Assembly: GCF_008386585.1 (NCBI RefSeq) | Contig: NZ_VUOB01000041.1 | Coordinates: forward strand, 124,252-188,251 | DNA: 64,000 nt | From: Solihabitans fulvus | GTDB lineage: Bacteria; Actinomycetota; Actinomycetes; Mycobacteriales; Pseudonocardiaceae | Reading direction: 5' to 3' | Shown here: piece after piece, positions 16,890 through 23,766 of the stretch | Numbering within the stretch: the stretch's first letter is position 1 | Layout: every line of letters starts with the position of its first letter | Notes under the pieces: model-generated | Told to the model about the DNA's origin: nothing | The model's input: the letters and a program-made list of their open reading frames with translations, nothing else | Database searches by the model: none | Translations under genes and position numbers: made by a program

Positions 16890-17100
16890 CTTCCTGCCCG
16901 GAGTTGGTTCCAGTGTTGCACGACGGCGTCCGTCACGTCAGTGCTGGTCAGACCGGCTGAACTGGGTCAGCAGGGGAACGGGGCAAGGTGCGGCGGGGGC
17001 AGCTGAGCTGCCGGACAACTGGACGCACGCTCGGGCCGAACGGACTCTGCGGGAGACCATAGGCCACGTCTCGGGCTCAGAGAAGTCCGTTTTGCGCGCT

Positions 17101-17904
17101 TCACTCGAATGGGTTCGGGCCTGGCTGGCACTTCGGGCAGAACCACGTCGGCCGCTCCCGGGTGCCCGTGCCCTGGATCGCGCGGTGGACGGTCGTGCCG
17201 CAGCGGCGGCAGCGCTGGCCGCCGCGCTCGTACACCCAGTGCTGCCGGCCGCGACCGAGCTCGCCCGTGGTGCTCTGCTCGGGACGCCAGGCGTTGCGCA
17301 GCAACAGCTTCCGGCACAGCTCGACCGTCCTCGCCGGGTCGACGGCGGCGGCCGGGGTCCACGGCGACACCCCGAGCAGGAAGCAGACCTCGGCCTTGTA
17401 CAGGTTCCCGACGCCGGCGAACACCGTCTGGTCCAGCAGGGCGAGGCCGAGTTCGCGCCCGCCCGCCTCGGACAGCCTGCGGACCGCCTCGACCAGGAGC
17501 TCCTCGCCCCACTCCTGGTCAAGCAGGTCCGGGCCGAGGTGGCCGACCAGGCCGGACTCCTCCGCCGTCGGCAGCAGGGCCAGGTCGTGCAGCAGGAAAC
17601 CGACCGCGACCCGCTCCCGCGTGGCCAGCACCGCGCGGGCCTGGTGCGCCGGGCGCTGCCACCGGTCGCCCGGCCGGTAGAGGTGCCACGAACCGTCCAT
17701 CCGGAAATGGCTGTGCAGACTCAACTCACCGGAGAACCGGGTGAACAGATGTTTCCCGACGGTCCGCACACCGAGCACGGTTCGCCCGCTCAGGTCCACC
17801 GTGGACAGCTCGGGATGTCGCAGCTCCCCGCACAGCAGCACCTGTCCGGCCAGCGCCTCGTCGAGCCTGCGCCCGGCGAGGAAGACGGTGTCACCCTCGG
17901 GCAT
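17101..17904 (-). CDS. nei: Fpg/Nei-family DNA glycosylase (endonuclease VIII type)
   Basis: Bifunctional base-excision-repair enzyme removing oxidised bases and nicking the strand. The 267-residue protein starts M-P-E-G-D-T, so the catalytic Pro1 and Glu2 of mature Nei/Fpg are present; the helix-two-turn-helix contains A-G-V-G-N-L-Y-K-A-E. A C-terminal zinc finger is formed by C-R-R-C and C-P-K-C. The M-P-E-G-D-T-V start favours Nei over Fpg (which begins M-P-E-L-P-E). It lies 36 nt downstream of the ParA-like gene and is probably co-transcribed with it. Confidence 0.92.
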   Translation of the reverse strand: MPEGDTVFLAGRRLDEALAGQVLLCGELRHPELSTVDLSGRTVLGVRTVGKHLFTRFSGELSLHSHFRMDGSWHLYRPGDRWQRPAHQARAVLATRERVAVGFLLHDLALLPTAEESGLVGHLGPDLLDQEWGEELLVEAVRRLSEAGGRELGLALLDQTVFAGVGNLYKAEVCFLLGVSPWTPAAAVDPARTVELCRKLLLRNAWRPEQSTTGELGRGRQHWVYERGGQRCRRCGTTVHRAIQGTGTRERPTWFCPKCQPGPNPFE

Positions 17905-17940
17905 CGGCTCAGCCGATCTCCTGCGCCGTCCCTCGGGCGA

Positions 17941-18774
17941 TCACGCCAGCTCCTCCTCGGCCTCCTGGCGCACCGCGCCCCTGCGGCTCCGGCTCATCCG
18001 CAACACCCTGGCCAGCACCAGGTTGAACGCCAATGCCACCTCGCGCGCGCCCGGCGTGCCCCACTGGTGGATCGGCATGCACGCGCCCTGCGCCTGCTGC
18101 ACCGCCAACCGGTCCGGCAGCGCCACCGGCATCACCAGCGGGCCGAAGATGTCGCGCAGCTCGTCGATGCGGAACTGGTGCTCGTGCGATCTTGGCCGCA
18201 CCCGGTTCACCACCACGCCGAGCGGCTGGAGCTCGGGGTTGTGCACCTCCCGCTCGGCCTGCACCGCCTCGAACGCCCGCTGCACGCCGGACACCGCGAA
18301 CATGGTCGGCTCGGTGACCAGCAGCGCGCGGTCGGCGGCGACCAGCGCCGAGCGGGTGAGCTGCCCGAGCGACGGCGGGCAGTCCAGCAGCACCAGGCCG
18401 TAGGGCACGTCGTCCTCGGTGACCAGCTCGGGCAGCTTCGCCAACGCCTGCCGCAGCCTGGCCAGCCGCTTCTGGCTCGGGTCGGGATGGTTCAGCGACT
18501 CGGCGTCCTCGGAACCGACCAGCACATCCACACCCTCGCCCCACGCGCTCGGCGAGATCGCGGCGGCGAGGGTGGAGCGCTTCGGGTCCTCGAGGACGTC
18601 GTAGATGCTCGCCTCGGTTTCCTCCGGCTCGAGCGTCGATGTGGCGTTGCACTGTGGATCCAGGTCGATGACCAGGGTGCGCACTCCTCGGCGAAGGGCC
18701 GCCGAGGCCAGTCCGAGCACCACCGTCGTCTTACCTACGCCACCCTTGAGGCTGAGCACCGCGACCGTATGCAC
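17941..18774 (-). CDS. ParA/MinD-type ATPase
   Basis: A 277-residue deviant-Walker ATPase of the ParA/Soj group. Walker A is K-G-G-V-G-K-T-T at about residues 10-17 with the signature lysine, followed by D-L-D-P-Q-C-N-A-T (A') and V-L-L-D-C-P-P-S-L (Walker B). No ParB gene lies nearby, and this is not the oriC par locus by context, so it probably positions another cargo or regulates. I chose GTG 18774 because it follows a -10 box (TAGGCT) by 7 nt; an ATG at 18810 would overlap the start of the divergent gene. Confidence 0.88.
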   Translation of the reverse strand: MHTVAVLSLKGGVGKTTVVLGLASAALRRGVRTLVIDLDPQCNATSTLEPEETEASIYDVLEDPKRSTLAAAISPSAWGEGVDVLVGSEDAESLNHPDPSQKRLARLRQALAKLPELVTEDDVPYGLVLLDCPPSLGQLTRSALVAADRALLVTEPTMFAVSGVQRAFEAVQAEREVHNPELQPLGVVVNRVRPRSHEHQFRIDELRDIFGPLVMPVALPDRLAVQQAQGACMPIHQWGTPGAREVALAFNLVLARVLRMSRSRRGAVRQEAEEELA

Positions 18775-18781
18775 GTCGTGC

Positions 18782-18787
18782 AGCCTA
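18782..18787 (-). promoter_or_regulatory. -10 box of the ParA-like gene (leaderless)
   Basis: TAGGCT on the minus strand ends 7 nt before the GTG at 18774. It sits only 7 bp from the -10 box of the divergent methyltransferase gene. Confidence 0.45.
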
Positions 18788-18794
18788 CGGTCTC

Positions 18795-18800
18795 TACCCT
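18795..18800 (+). promoter_or_regulatory. -10 box of the methyltransferase gene (leaderless)
   Basis: TACCCT ends 8 nt before the ATG at 18809, with no ribosome binding site. The core promoter must overlap the divergent one. Confidence 0.45.
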
Positions 18801-18808
18801 TGGTGTCC

Positions 18809-19540
18809 ATGCGACCGGACGCCGTACACCGTGTGCTTGACGCCGAGCTGACCGCCGCGCGCCAGCGGCTCGGCGGCCAACCACCCAGGGTGCTCGACGT
18901 CGGCGGGGGCAGCGGCGTGTGGGCGGTGCCGCTGGCCGCGGCCGGCTGCGCCGTCACGGTCATCGAGCCGAGCCCGAACGCGCTGGCGACGCTGCATCGC
19001 AGGGCCGTCGACGCCGGTGTCACCGACCGGATCACCGCCGTGCAGGGCGACACCGACGCGCTGGCCGAGCTGGTCGGGGTGGGCAGCGCGGACCTCGTGC
19101 TCGCGCACGGCGTGCTGGAGGTCGTCGACGACGCTGGCTCGGCGCTGGCGGCCCTCGCCGAGGCCACCGCCCCCGGCGGCGCGGTCTCGGTGCTGGTGGC
19201 CAACCGCTACGCGGCCGTGCTGCACCGCGCGATCGCCGGTCGGCTGGTGGACGCGCGTCGGCTGCTGGACGACGAGGCCGGTCAGCTCGCCGGGAGCAAG
19301 GACCCGCTGCTGCGCCGGTTCACCGTCGAGGGCCTGGAGGGTCTGATGGTCGCCGCCGGCCTGACGGTCGAGCTGTTGCAGGGCCACGGCGTGGTCGCCG
19401 ACCTGGTGCCAGGAGTGGTGCTGGACGCCAGCCCCGGCGCAGCGGACGCGCTCGCCGAGCTGGAACTCGCCGCGGCGGCGCACCCGCCGCTGCGTGACGT
19501 CGCCGCTCGGCTGCACGTGCTGGCGCGCCGGGCCGCCTGA
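18809..19540 (+). CDS. Class I SAM-dependent methyltransferase
   Basis: A 243-residue Rossmann-fold methyltransferase. The SAM-binding motif I is V-L-D-V-G-G-G-S-G at about 29-37, motif II is V-T-V-I-E-P-S-P, and L-V-L-A-H-G-V-L-E-V-V follows as motif IV. The substrate is not identifiable; the middle of the protein (R-R-F-T-V-E-G-L) resembles UbiE/CmoM-like enzymes. The ATG at 18809 is used because a -10 box lies 8 nt upstream; the frame is open to 18605 but would cross the ParA-like gene. Monocistronic as far as visible. Confidence 0.85.
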   Translation: MRPDAVHRVLDAELTAARQRLGGQPPRVLDVGGGSGVWAVPLAAAGCAVTVIEPSPNALATLHRRAVDAGVTDRITAVQGDTDALAELVGVGSADLVLAHGVLEVVDDAGSALAALAEATAPGGAVSVLVANRYAAVLHRAIAGRLVDARRLLDDEAGQLAGSKDPLLRRFTVEGLEGLMVAAGLTVELLQGHGVVADLVPGVVLDASPGAADALAELELAAAAHPPLRDVAARLHVLARRAA

Positions 19541-19696
19541 GCCAGCACGATTTCCGTATCCGGGTATTTGCCCGAATCATTTGGCTGATTGTCGTTTGCT
19601 TCTGGAAAAGTATGGCTCCATTTGCGTGCCCAAGCGACCGACTGGTCCTAGAAGTAAAGGACAGGGTCCAACCCGCCGGGCACGTTGGGACGCCTC

Positions 19697-20275
19697 ATGA
19701 GCAGCTTGCTCGAGAACCACCGAAGCGTGGATCACGTGCAGTGCGCCGTCGACGGCGACCGCTGGGCGGTCGAGCGGCTGCTCGGGTCGATCCGGCCGCT
19801 GGTGGTGCGGTACTGCCGCGCGCGGGTCGGCCGGCAGGAGCGGTCCTTCGACTCGGCCGACGACGTGGCCCAGGAGGTGTGCCTCGCCGTCCTCACCGCG
19901 CTGCCCGGCTACCGGGACACCGGCAGGCCGTTCCTCGCGTTCGTCTACGGCATCGCCGCGCACAAGGTGGCCGACGCGCACCGGGCCGCCGCGCGCAACC
20001 GCGCGGAGCCGACCGCGCGGGTGCCGGAGGTGTTGGCCACCGAGCCGGGCCCCGAGCAACGGGCGCTGCTCGGCGAGCTGTCCGAGCGGTTGGGGCTGCT
20101 GCTGCGCGGCCTGCCCGACCGGCAGCGGGAGATCGTGCTGCTGCGGGTGATCGTCGGGCTGTCGGCCGAGGAGACGGCGGACGCGATCGGCTCGACACCC
20201 GGCGCCGTTCGGGTGGCGCAGCACCGGGCGCTCGCGCGCCTGCGCGCGGCACTGTCCGGAGAGGACGTTCGATGA
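19697..20275 (+). CDS. sigD: RNA polymerase sigma factor, SigD-like ECF
   Basis: A 192-residue ECF-type sigma factor. Region 2 is R-P-L-V-V-R-Y-C-R-A-R-V-G, S-A-D-D-V-A-Q-E-V-C-L-A-V-L-T-A-L and R-P-F-L-A-F-V-Y-G-I-A-A-H-K-V-A-D-A-H-R-A-A-A-R, closely resembling mycobacterial SigD. Region 4 is L-P-D-R-Q-R-E-I-V-L-L-R-V-I-V-G-L-S-A-E-E-T-A. No anti-sigma gene (such as rsdA) follows; the next gene is a methyltransferase. The ATG at 19697 is preferred over an in-frame ATG at 19685, but neither has a clear ribosome binding site. Confidence 0.88.
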   Translation: MSSLLENHRSVDHVQCAVDGDRWAVERLLGSIRPLVVRYCRARVGRQERSFDSADDVAQEVCLAVLTALPGYRDTGRPFLAFVYGIAAHKVADAHRAAARNRAEPTARVPEVLATEPGPEQRALLGELSERLGLLLRGLPDRQREIVLLRVIVGLSAEETADAIGSTPGAVRVAQHRALARLRAALSGEDVR

Positions 20276-20348
20276 CTTGGGGGCTCTTGGGGCGACCGTC
20301 GGCCGATTAGCCTCCTGTCAGGCCGGTTGGCGTAGTTGACTATGCGGC

Positions 20349-21188
20349 ATGGTCGACGCGATCCAGCGGTTCTACGATCAACTAGCCGCCACCTATCACC
20401 TGGTCTACGCGGACTGGGAGGCCAGCGTCCACCGCCAGGGGCAGGCGCTCGACCAGTTGATCCGGGCGAACCTCGGGCCGGGCGGGAAGGCCGTGCTCGA
20501 CTGCGCGTGCGGCATCGGCACCCAGGCGCTCGGCCTAGCCGAACTCGGCCACACCGTGACCGGCAGCGACCTGAGCCCGGTCGCCGTCGCGCGGGCGAGG
20601 GCCGAGGCGGCGCGGCGCGGCCTGCGGTTACCCGCGGTGGCGGCGGACATGCGCGGCCTTCCGTTCCGGGAGCACAGCTTCGACGTGGTGGTGTGCGCGG
20701 ACAACGCACTGCCGCACCTGACCACCCAGCAGGACGTCCTGCTCGCCACCATCGGCATGCGCCGCCTGCTCAGACCCGGCGGCCTGCTCATCGTCACCAC
20801 CCGCGACTACGACGCGATGCGCGCGACGAGACCGGCCTCGACGCCGCCGACGGTCAACCTCACCGAGAACGGTCGGGTGGTGACCTTCCAACTGCTGACC
20901 TGGCATCCCGGCGGCGCGCACTACGACTACGAGCACTTCCAGGTGCACGCGGTCGGCCAGGGCTGGCACACGCAGATGCGCCGCGCCACCTACTGGGCGG
21001 TGACCAGGGCCGAGCTCGGCGAACTGGTGACCAGGGCGGGCTTCGCCACCACCACCTGGCACGAACCGGACAGCACCGGGTTCTTCCAGCCCGTGTTGAC
21101 CGGGCGAGCGGGCTGCCCGACCGAGCGCGACCTGCTTGCGGGCCACTGTCCTGTTCGGACCGACCGCATTGGCCGCGACCCGGACTGA
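20349..21188 (+). CDS. SAM-dependent methyltransferase, glycine/sarcosine N-methyltransferase-like
   Basis: A 279-residue methyltransferase. Motif I is V-L-D-C-A-C-G-I-G-T-Q-A-L-G-L-A (about 49-64), followed by V-T-G-S-D-L-S-P-V-A and F-D-V-V-V-C-A-D-N-A-L-P-H-L. The C-G-I-G-T-Q motif and the overall form (F-Y-D-Q-L-A near the start) resemble glycine/sarcosine N-methyltransferases, but substrate choice is not certain. It starts at ATG 20349, 73 nt after the sigma factor, and is followed by a convergent CtaG gene. Confidence 0.8.
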   Translation: MVDAIQRFYDQLAATYHLVYADWEASVHRQGQALDQLIRANLGPGGKAVLDCACGIGTQALGLAELGHTVTGSDLSPVAVARARAEAARRGLRLPAVAADMRGLPFREHSFDVVVCADNALPHLTTQQDVLLATIGMRRLLRPGGLLIVTTRDYDAMRATRPASTPPTVNLTENGRVVTFQLLTWHPGGAHYDYEHFQVHAVGQGWHTQMRRATYWAVTRAELGELVTRAGFATTTWHEPDSTGFFQPVLTGRAGCPTERDLLAGHCPVRTDRIGRDPD

Positions 21189-21226
21189 GCGCTCGGCCGA
21201 AGGCGTGGACTGGCTGAAAGCGCGAA

Positions 21227-22231
21227 CTAGCGGCCGCGCCGGAACCGCTCGGCCATCGCGGGATCGTCCTCCCACCACGGTTTCATCGTCTGCTGCACCG
21301 GTGCGGGAGCGTCGCCGGGCGGCACCGGCTCGCCTGCCTCCTCGGCCGCCCTGCGGTCCAGTTCCTCGTCGATCGCCACGGCCTCGGCCTCGTCCTGCCG
21401 CATCATCCTGCGCAGCAGCGCGACGAGGAACGGCAGCCCGGCCAGGTCGCCGATCAGCCACAGGCAGCCGGCGCCGATCACCTGGTCGACGTGTGGGCTC
21501 GGTCCCCAGTCCCTGGCCAGCGCGAGGTAGTGGTCGCCGGCCACCAGGTGGCTGGTCAGCGCGAGGGTGACCGCGAGGCTCGCGTCCAGGATCACCTCGG
21601 CGAAGGTCAGCCACACCGAGACGATCTGCGGGTACTCGCGGGGGACGGGGTCCAGTTGCAGCCGCGACCAGAAGTACAGGAAGCCGGTCAGCACGAGCTG
21701 CACGTGCAGCAGGCCGTCCACGACGCCGTTGCGCAGGCTCAGCTCGTACCAGGGGCTGAAGTACAGCGTGATCGGCGTCGCGATCAGCAGCGCCGAGCTG
21801 ATCAGCGGGAACGTCACGAACCTCGCGGGCCTGCTGTGCAGCACGGCCTCGACCCTGCCGCGCGCGGCCGGTGACAGCGTGGCGAGCAGCAGGGTCACCG
21901 GCGCGCCGAGCGCGAGCATCAGCGGCGTCACCATCAGCAGCCAGATGTTCTGCACGGCCCTCGGCCAGAACAGGGTGTCCTGGTAGACGCCGAGGAAGGA
22001 CGACTTCACCAGCAGGTAGCTGCCGAGGCCGAGCGCGACGAAGCTGATCGTGCGGGCGCGCGGCCACGAGCCGCCGTCCCGGCGCAGCCCGCGCACCGCG
22101 CGCAGGTACCAGGCGGCGGTCAGCAGCACGATCGCCAGCACGACGGGATCGACGCGCCAAGCCGTGAACACCTGGACGACGCCGAGCGGGCTCGGTCCGT
22201 GATAGGCCGCGAGGTGGGCCGGCGTGATCAT
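21227..22231 (-). CDS. Cytochrome c oxidase assembly-type membrane protein (CtaG family)
   Basis: A 334-residue protein of the Caa3_CtaG family, needed in some Gram-positive bacteria for assembly of the copper-containing oxidase. About seven or eight membrane helices; family features include Y-H-G near the N-terminus, W-P-R-A-V-Q-N-I-W-L-L-M-V-T-P-L-M-L-A-L-G-A-P and H-V-Q-L-V-L-T-G-F-L-Y-F-W. The tail of about 65 residues is charged and proline-rich. No oxidase genes are in the window. It is divergent from dinB. Confidence 0.85.
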   Translation of the reverse strand: MITPAHLAAYHGPSPLGVVQVFTAWRVDPVVLAIVLLTAAWYLRAVRGLRRDGGSWPRARTISFVALGLGSYLLVKSSFLGVYQDTLFWPRAVQNIWLLMVTPLMLALGAPVTLLLATLSPAARGRVEAVLHSRPARFVTFPLISSALLIATPITLYFSPWYELSLRNGVVDGLLHVQLVLTGFLYFWSRLQLDPVPREYPQIVSVWLTFAEVILDASLAVTLALTSHLVAGDHYLALARDWGPSPHVDQVIGAGCLWLIGDLAGLPFLVALLRRMMRQDEAEAVAIDEELDRRAAEEAGEPVPPGDAPAPVQQTMKPWWEDDPAMAERFRRGR

Positions 22232-22348
22232 GTCGCTGCCTTCGTCGTGCCGGTGGGGTCGGACGTCCGGGACTCCCCCGTCGGCGAGCGTATCCGACCG
22301 GGGGAACCGGCCGTCGGGCCAGGAGGTTCCGGTTAGAATTCGCTCGAT

Positions 22349-22364
22349 TCGAACGTTCGTTCGA
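22349..22364 (+). promoter_or_regulatory. LexA (SOS) box upstream of dinB
   Basis: TCGAACGTTCGTTCGA fits the Gram-positive/actinobacterial SOS box (CGAAC-N4-GTTCG) at every consensus position. It lies 29 nt before the dinB ATG and just downstream of a TAGAAT -10 candidate (22334-22339), a position where LexA would block transcription. Confidence 0.88.
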
Positions 22365-22392
22365 GTGACTGGGTGAGCTGAGTGGAGGCGGG

Positions 22393-23670
22393 ATGGGGCG
22401 CAGCGGTGAACTGCCGCGCGGGCTGCTCGACCGCTTCCGCGCGGTCGAGGACGGCTGGCCCGAGGACGACGGCTGCCCGATCCTGCACGTCGACATGGAC
22501 GCGTTCTTCGCGTCGGTCGAGCTGCGCAAACACCCCGAGCTGCGGGACGTGCCCGTGGTGGTGGCCGGCGGCAGCGTGCGCGGGGTGGTCCTGTCGGCCA
22601 ACTACCCGGCGCGCGTATTCGGGGTGCGCTCGGCGATGCCGGTGGCGCGGGCCCGCAGGCTGTGCCCGCAGGCGGTGTTCCTGCCGCCCAACTCGGCCGA
22701 CTACCGCGAGGTCTCCACCGGCGTCATGCGGATCTTCCGGGAGATCACGCCGTTGGTCGAGCCGCTGAGCCTCGACGAGGCGTTCCTCGACGTCGGCGGC
22801 GCGCTGCGGCGGCTGCGGATGACGTCGGGGGAGATCGGCCAGGACATCAGGGCGCGGGTCCTCGCCGAGCACGGCATCAACTGTTCGGTCGGGGTCGCGT
22901 CGGTGAAGTTCGTGGCGAAGCTCGCCTCCGGCATGGCCAAGCCGGACGGCATGCTCGTCGTGCCGCGCGGGGAGACCCTGGCGTTCCTGCATCCGCTGCC
23001 GGTGTCGGCGCTGTGGGGCGTCGGCAAGCGCACCGGCGAGCACCTCGAACGGCTCGGCCTGGAGACCATCGCGGACGTCGCGGCCGCCCCGCTGGCTCGG
23101 CTGCGCCGCGTGCTCGGCACGGCCGCCGCCGACCACCTGCACGCCCTCGCGCACGGCAGGGACGCGCGGGCCGTGGTCGCCGAGTCGGCCGAGAAGTCGA
23201 TCGGCGCGGAGGAGACCTTCGAGGTCGACCACTACGACAGGGTGCTGCTGCGCCGCGAGCTGCTGCGGCTGTCCGAGCGGACGGGCGCGACGCTGCGGGC
23301 CAGGGGGCTGCGCGGGCGCACCGTGTCGATCAAGGTCCGGTTCGACGACTTCACCACGATCACCCGCTCGCGCACGCTCGCCGTGGCCACCGACCTGACC
23401 CACGAGATCTACCGGATGGCCTGCGTGCTGCTGGACGAGCAGGTGCCGCCCGGCGCCGTCCGGCTGATCGGCGTGCGGGTCGAGCAGTTGGTCGCCGGGG
23501 ACGGGGCCGGCGAGCAGCTCAGCTTCGACACCCCGGACCGGGGCTGGCGGGAGGCGGAGATCGCCGCCGACGAGGCGCGGTCGAAGTTCGGCACCTCGGC
23601 CGTTCGGCCGGCGGCGTTGCTGTCCAAGGACAAACCGCTGCTGTCCAAGGACAAGCCGGCACCGCGCTAG
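22393..23670 (+). CDS. dinB: DNA polymerase IV (Y-family)
   Basis: Error-prone translesion polymerase. The 425-residue protein has the palm metal ligands in H-V-D-M-D-A-F-F-A (D34, D36) and S-L-D-E-A-F-L-D (D128, E129), the helix-hairpin-helix thumb L-W-G-V-G-K-R-T, and a little-finger domain from about 245. A clamp-binding motif E-Q-L-S-F-D lies near residue 377. The last residues are a doubled L-L-S-K-D-K-P. The perfect LexA box upstream indicates SOS control. It starts at ATG 22393 after GTGGAGG. Confidence 0.95.
   Translation: MGRSGELPRGLLDRFRAVEDGWPEDDGCPILHVDMDAFFASVELRKHPELRDVPVVVAGGSVRGVVLSANYPARVFGVRSAMPVARARRLCPQAVFLPPNSADYREVSTGVMRIFREITPLVEPLSLDEAFLDVGGALRRLRMTSGEIGQDIRARVLAEHGINCSVGVASVKFVAKLASGMAKPDGMLVVPRGETLAFLHPLPVSALWGVGKRTGEHLERLGLETIADVAAAPLARLRRVLGTAAADHLHALAHGRDARAVVAESAEKSIGAEETFEVDHYDRVLLRRELLRLSERTGATLRARGLRGRTVSIKVRFDDFTTITRSRTLAVATDLTHEIYRMACVLLDEQVPPGAVRLIGVRVEQLVAGDGAGEQLSFDTPDRGWREAEIAADEARSKFGTSAVRPAALLSKDKPLLSKDKPAPR
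23617..23658 (+). repeat. 21-bp tandem duplication at the dinB 3' end
   Basis: Two adjacent 21-bp units (23617-23637 and 23638-23658), differing at two bases (the first base and a late A/G), each encode L-L-S-K-D-K-P. In frame, so only the unstructured tail is lengthened. Confidence 0.9.
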
Positions 23671-23766
23671 TTGTCGGTGCGGTGTCCGGGGACCGGTCGT
23701 GCCGGGATGACGCTCGCCGATAAGGTCCGAACCCGGGGCGGGTTGCGCAGACCGGGAGGAGCCGAC

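Noticed and set aside
19541..19696. Possible terminator or small RNA after the first methyltransferase
   Set aside because: Only a weak CGGG/CCCG hairpin with no clear tail is visible; not enough to call.
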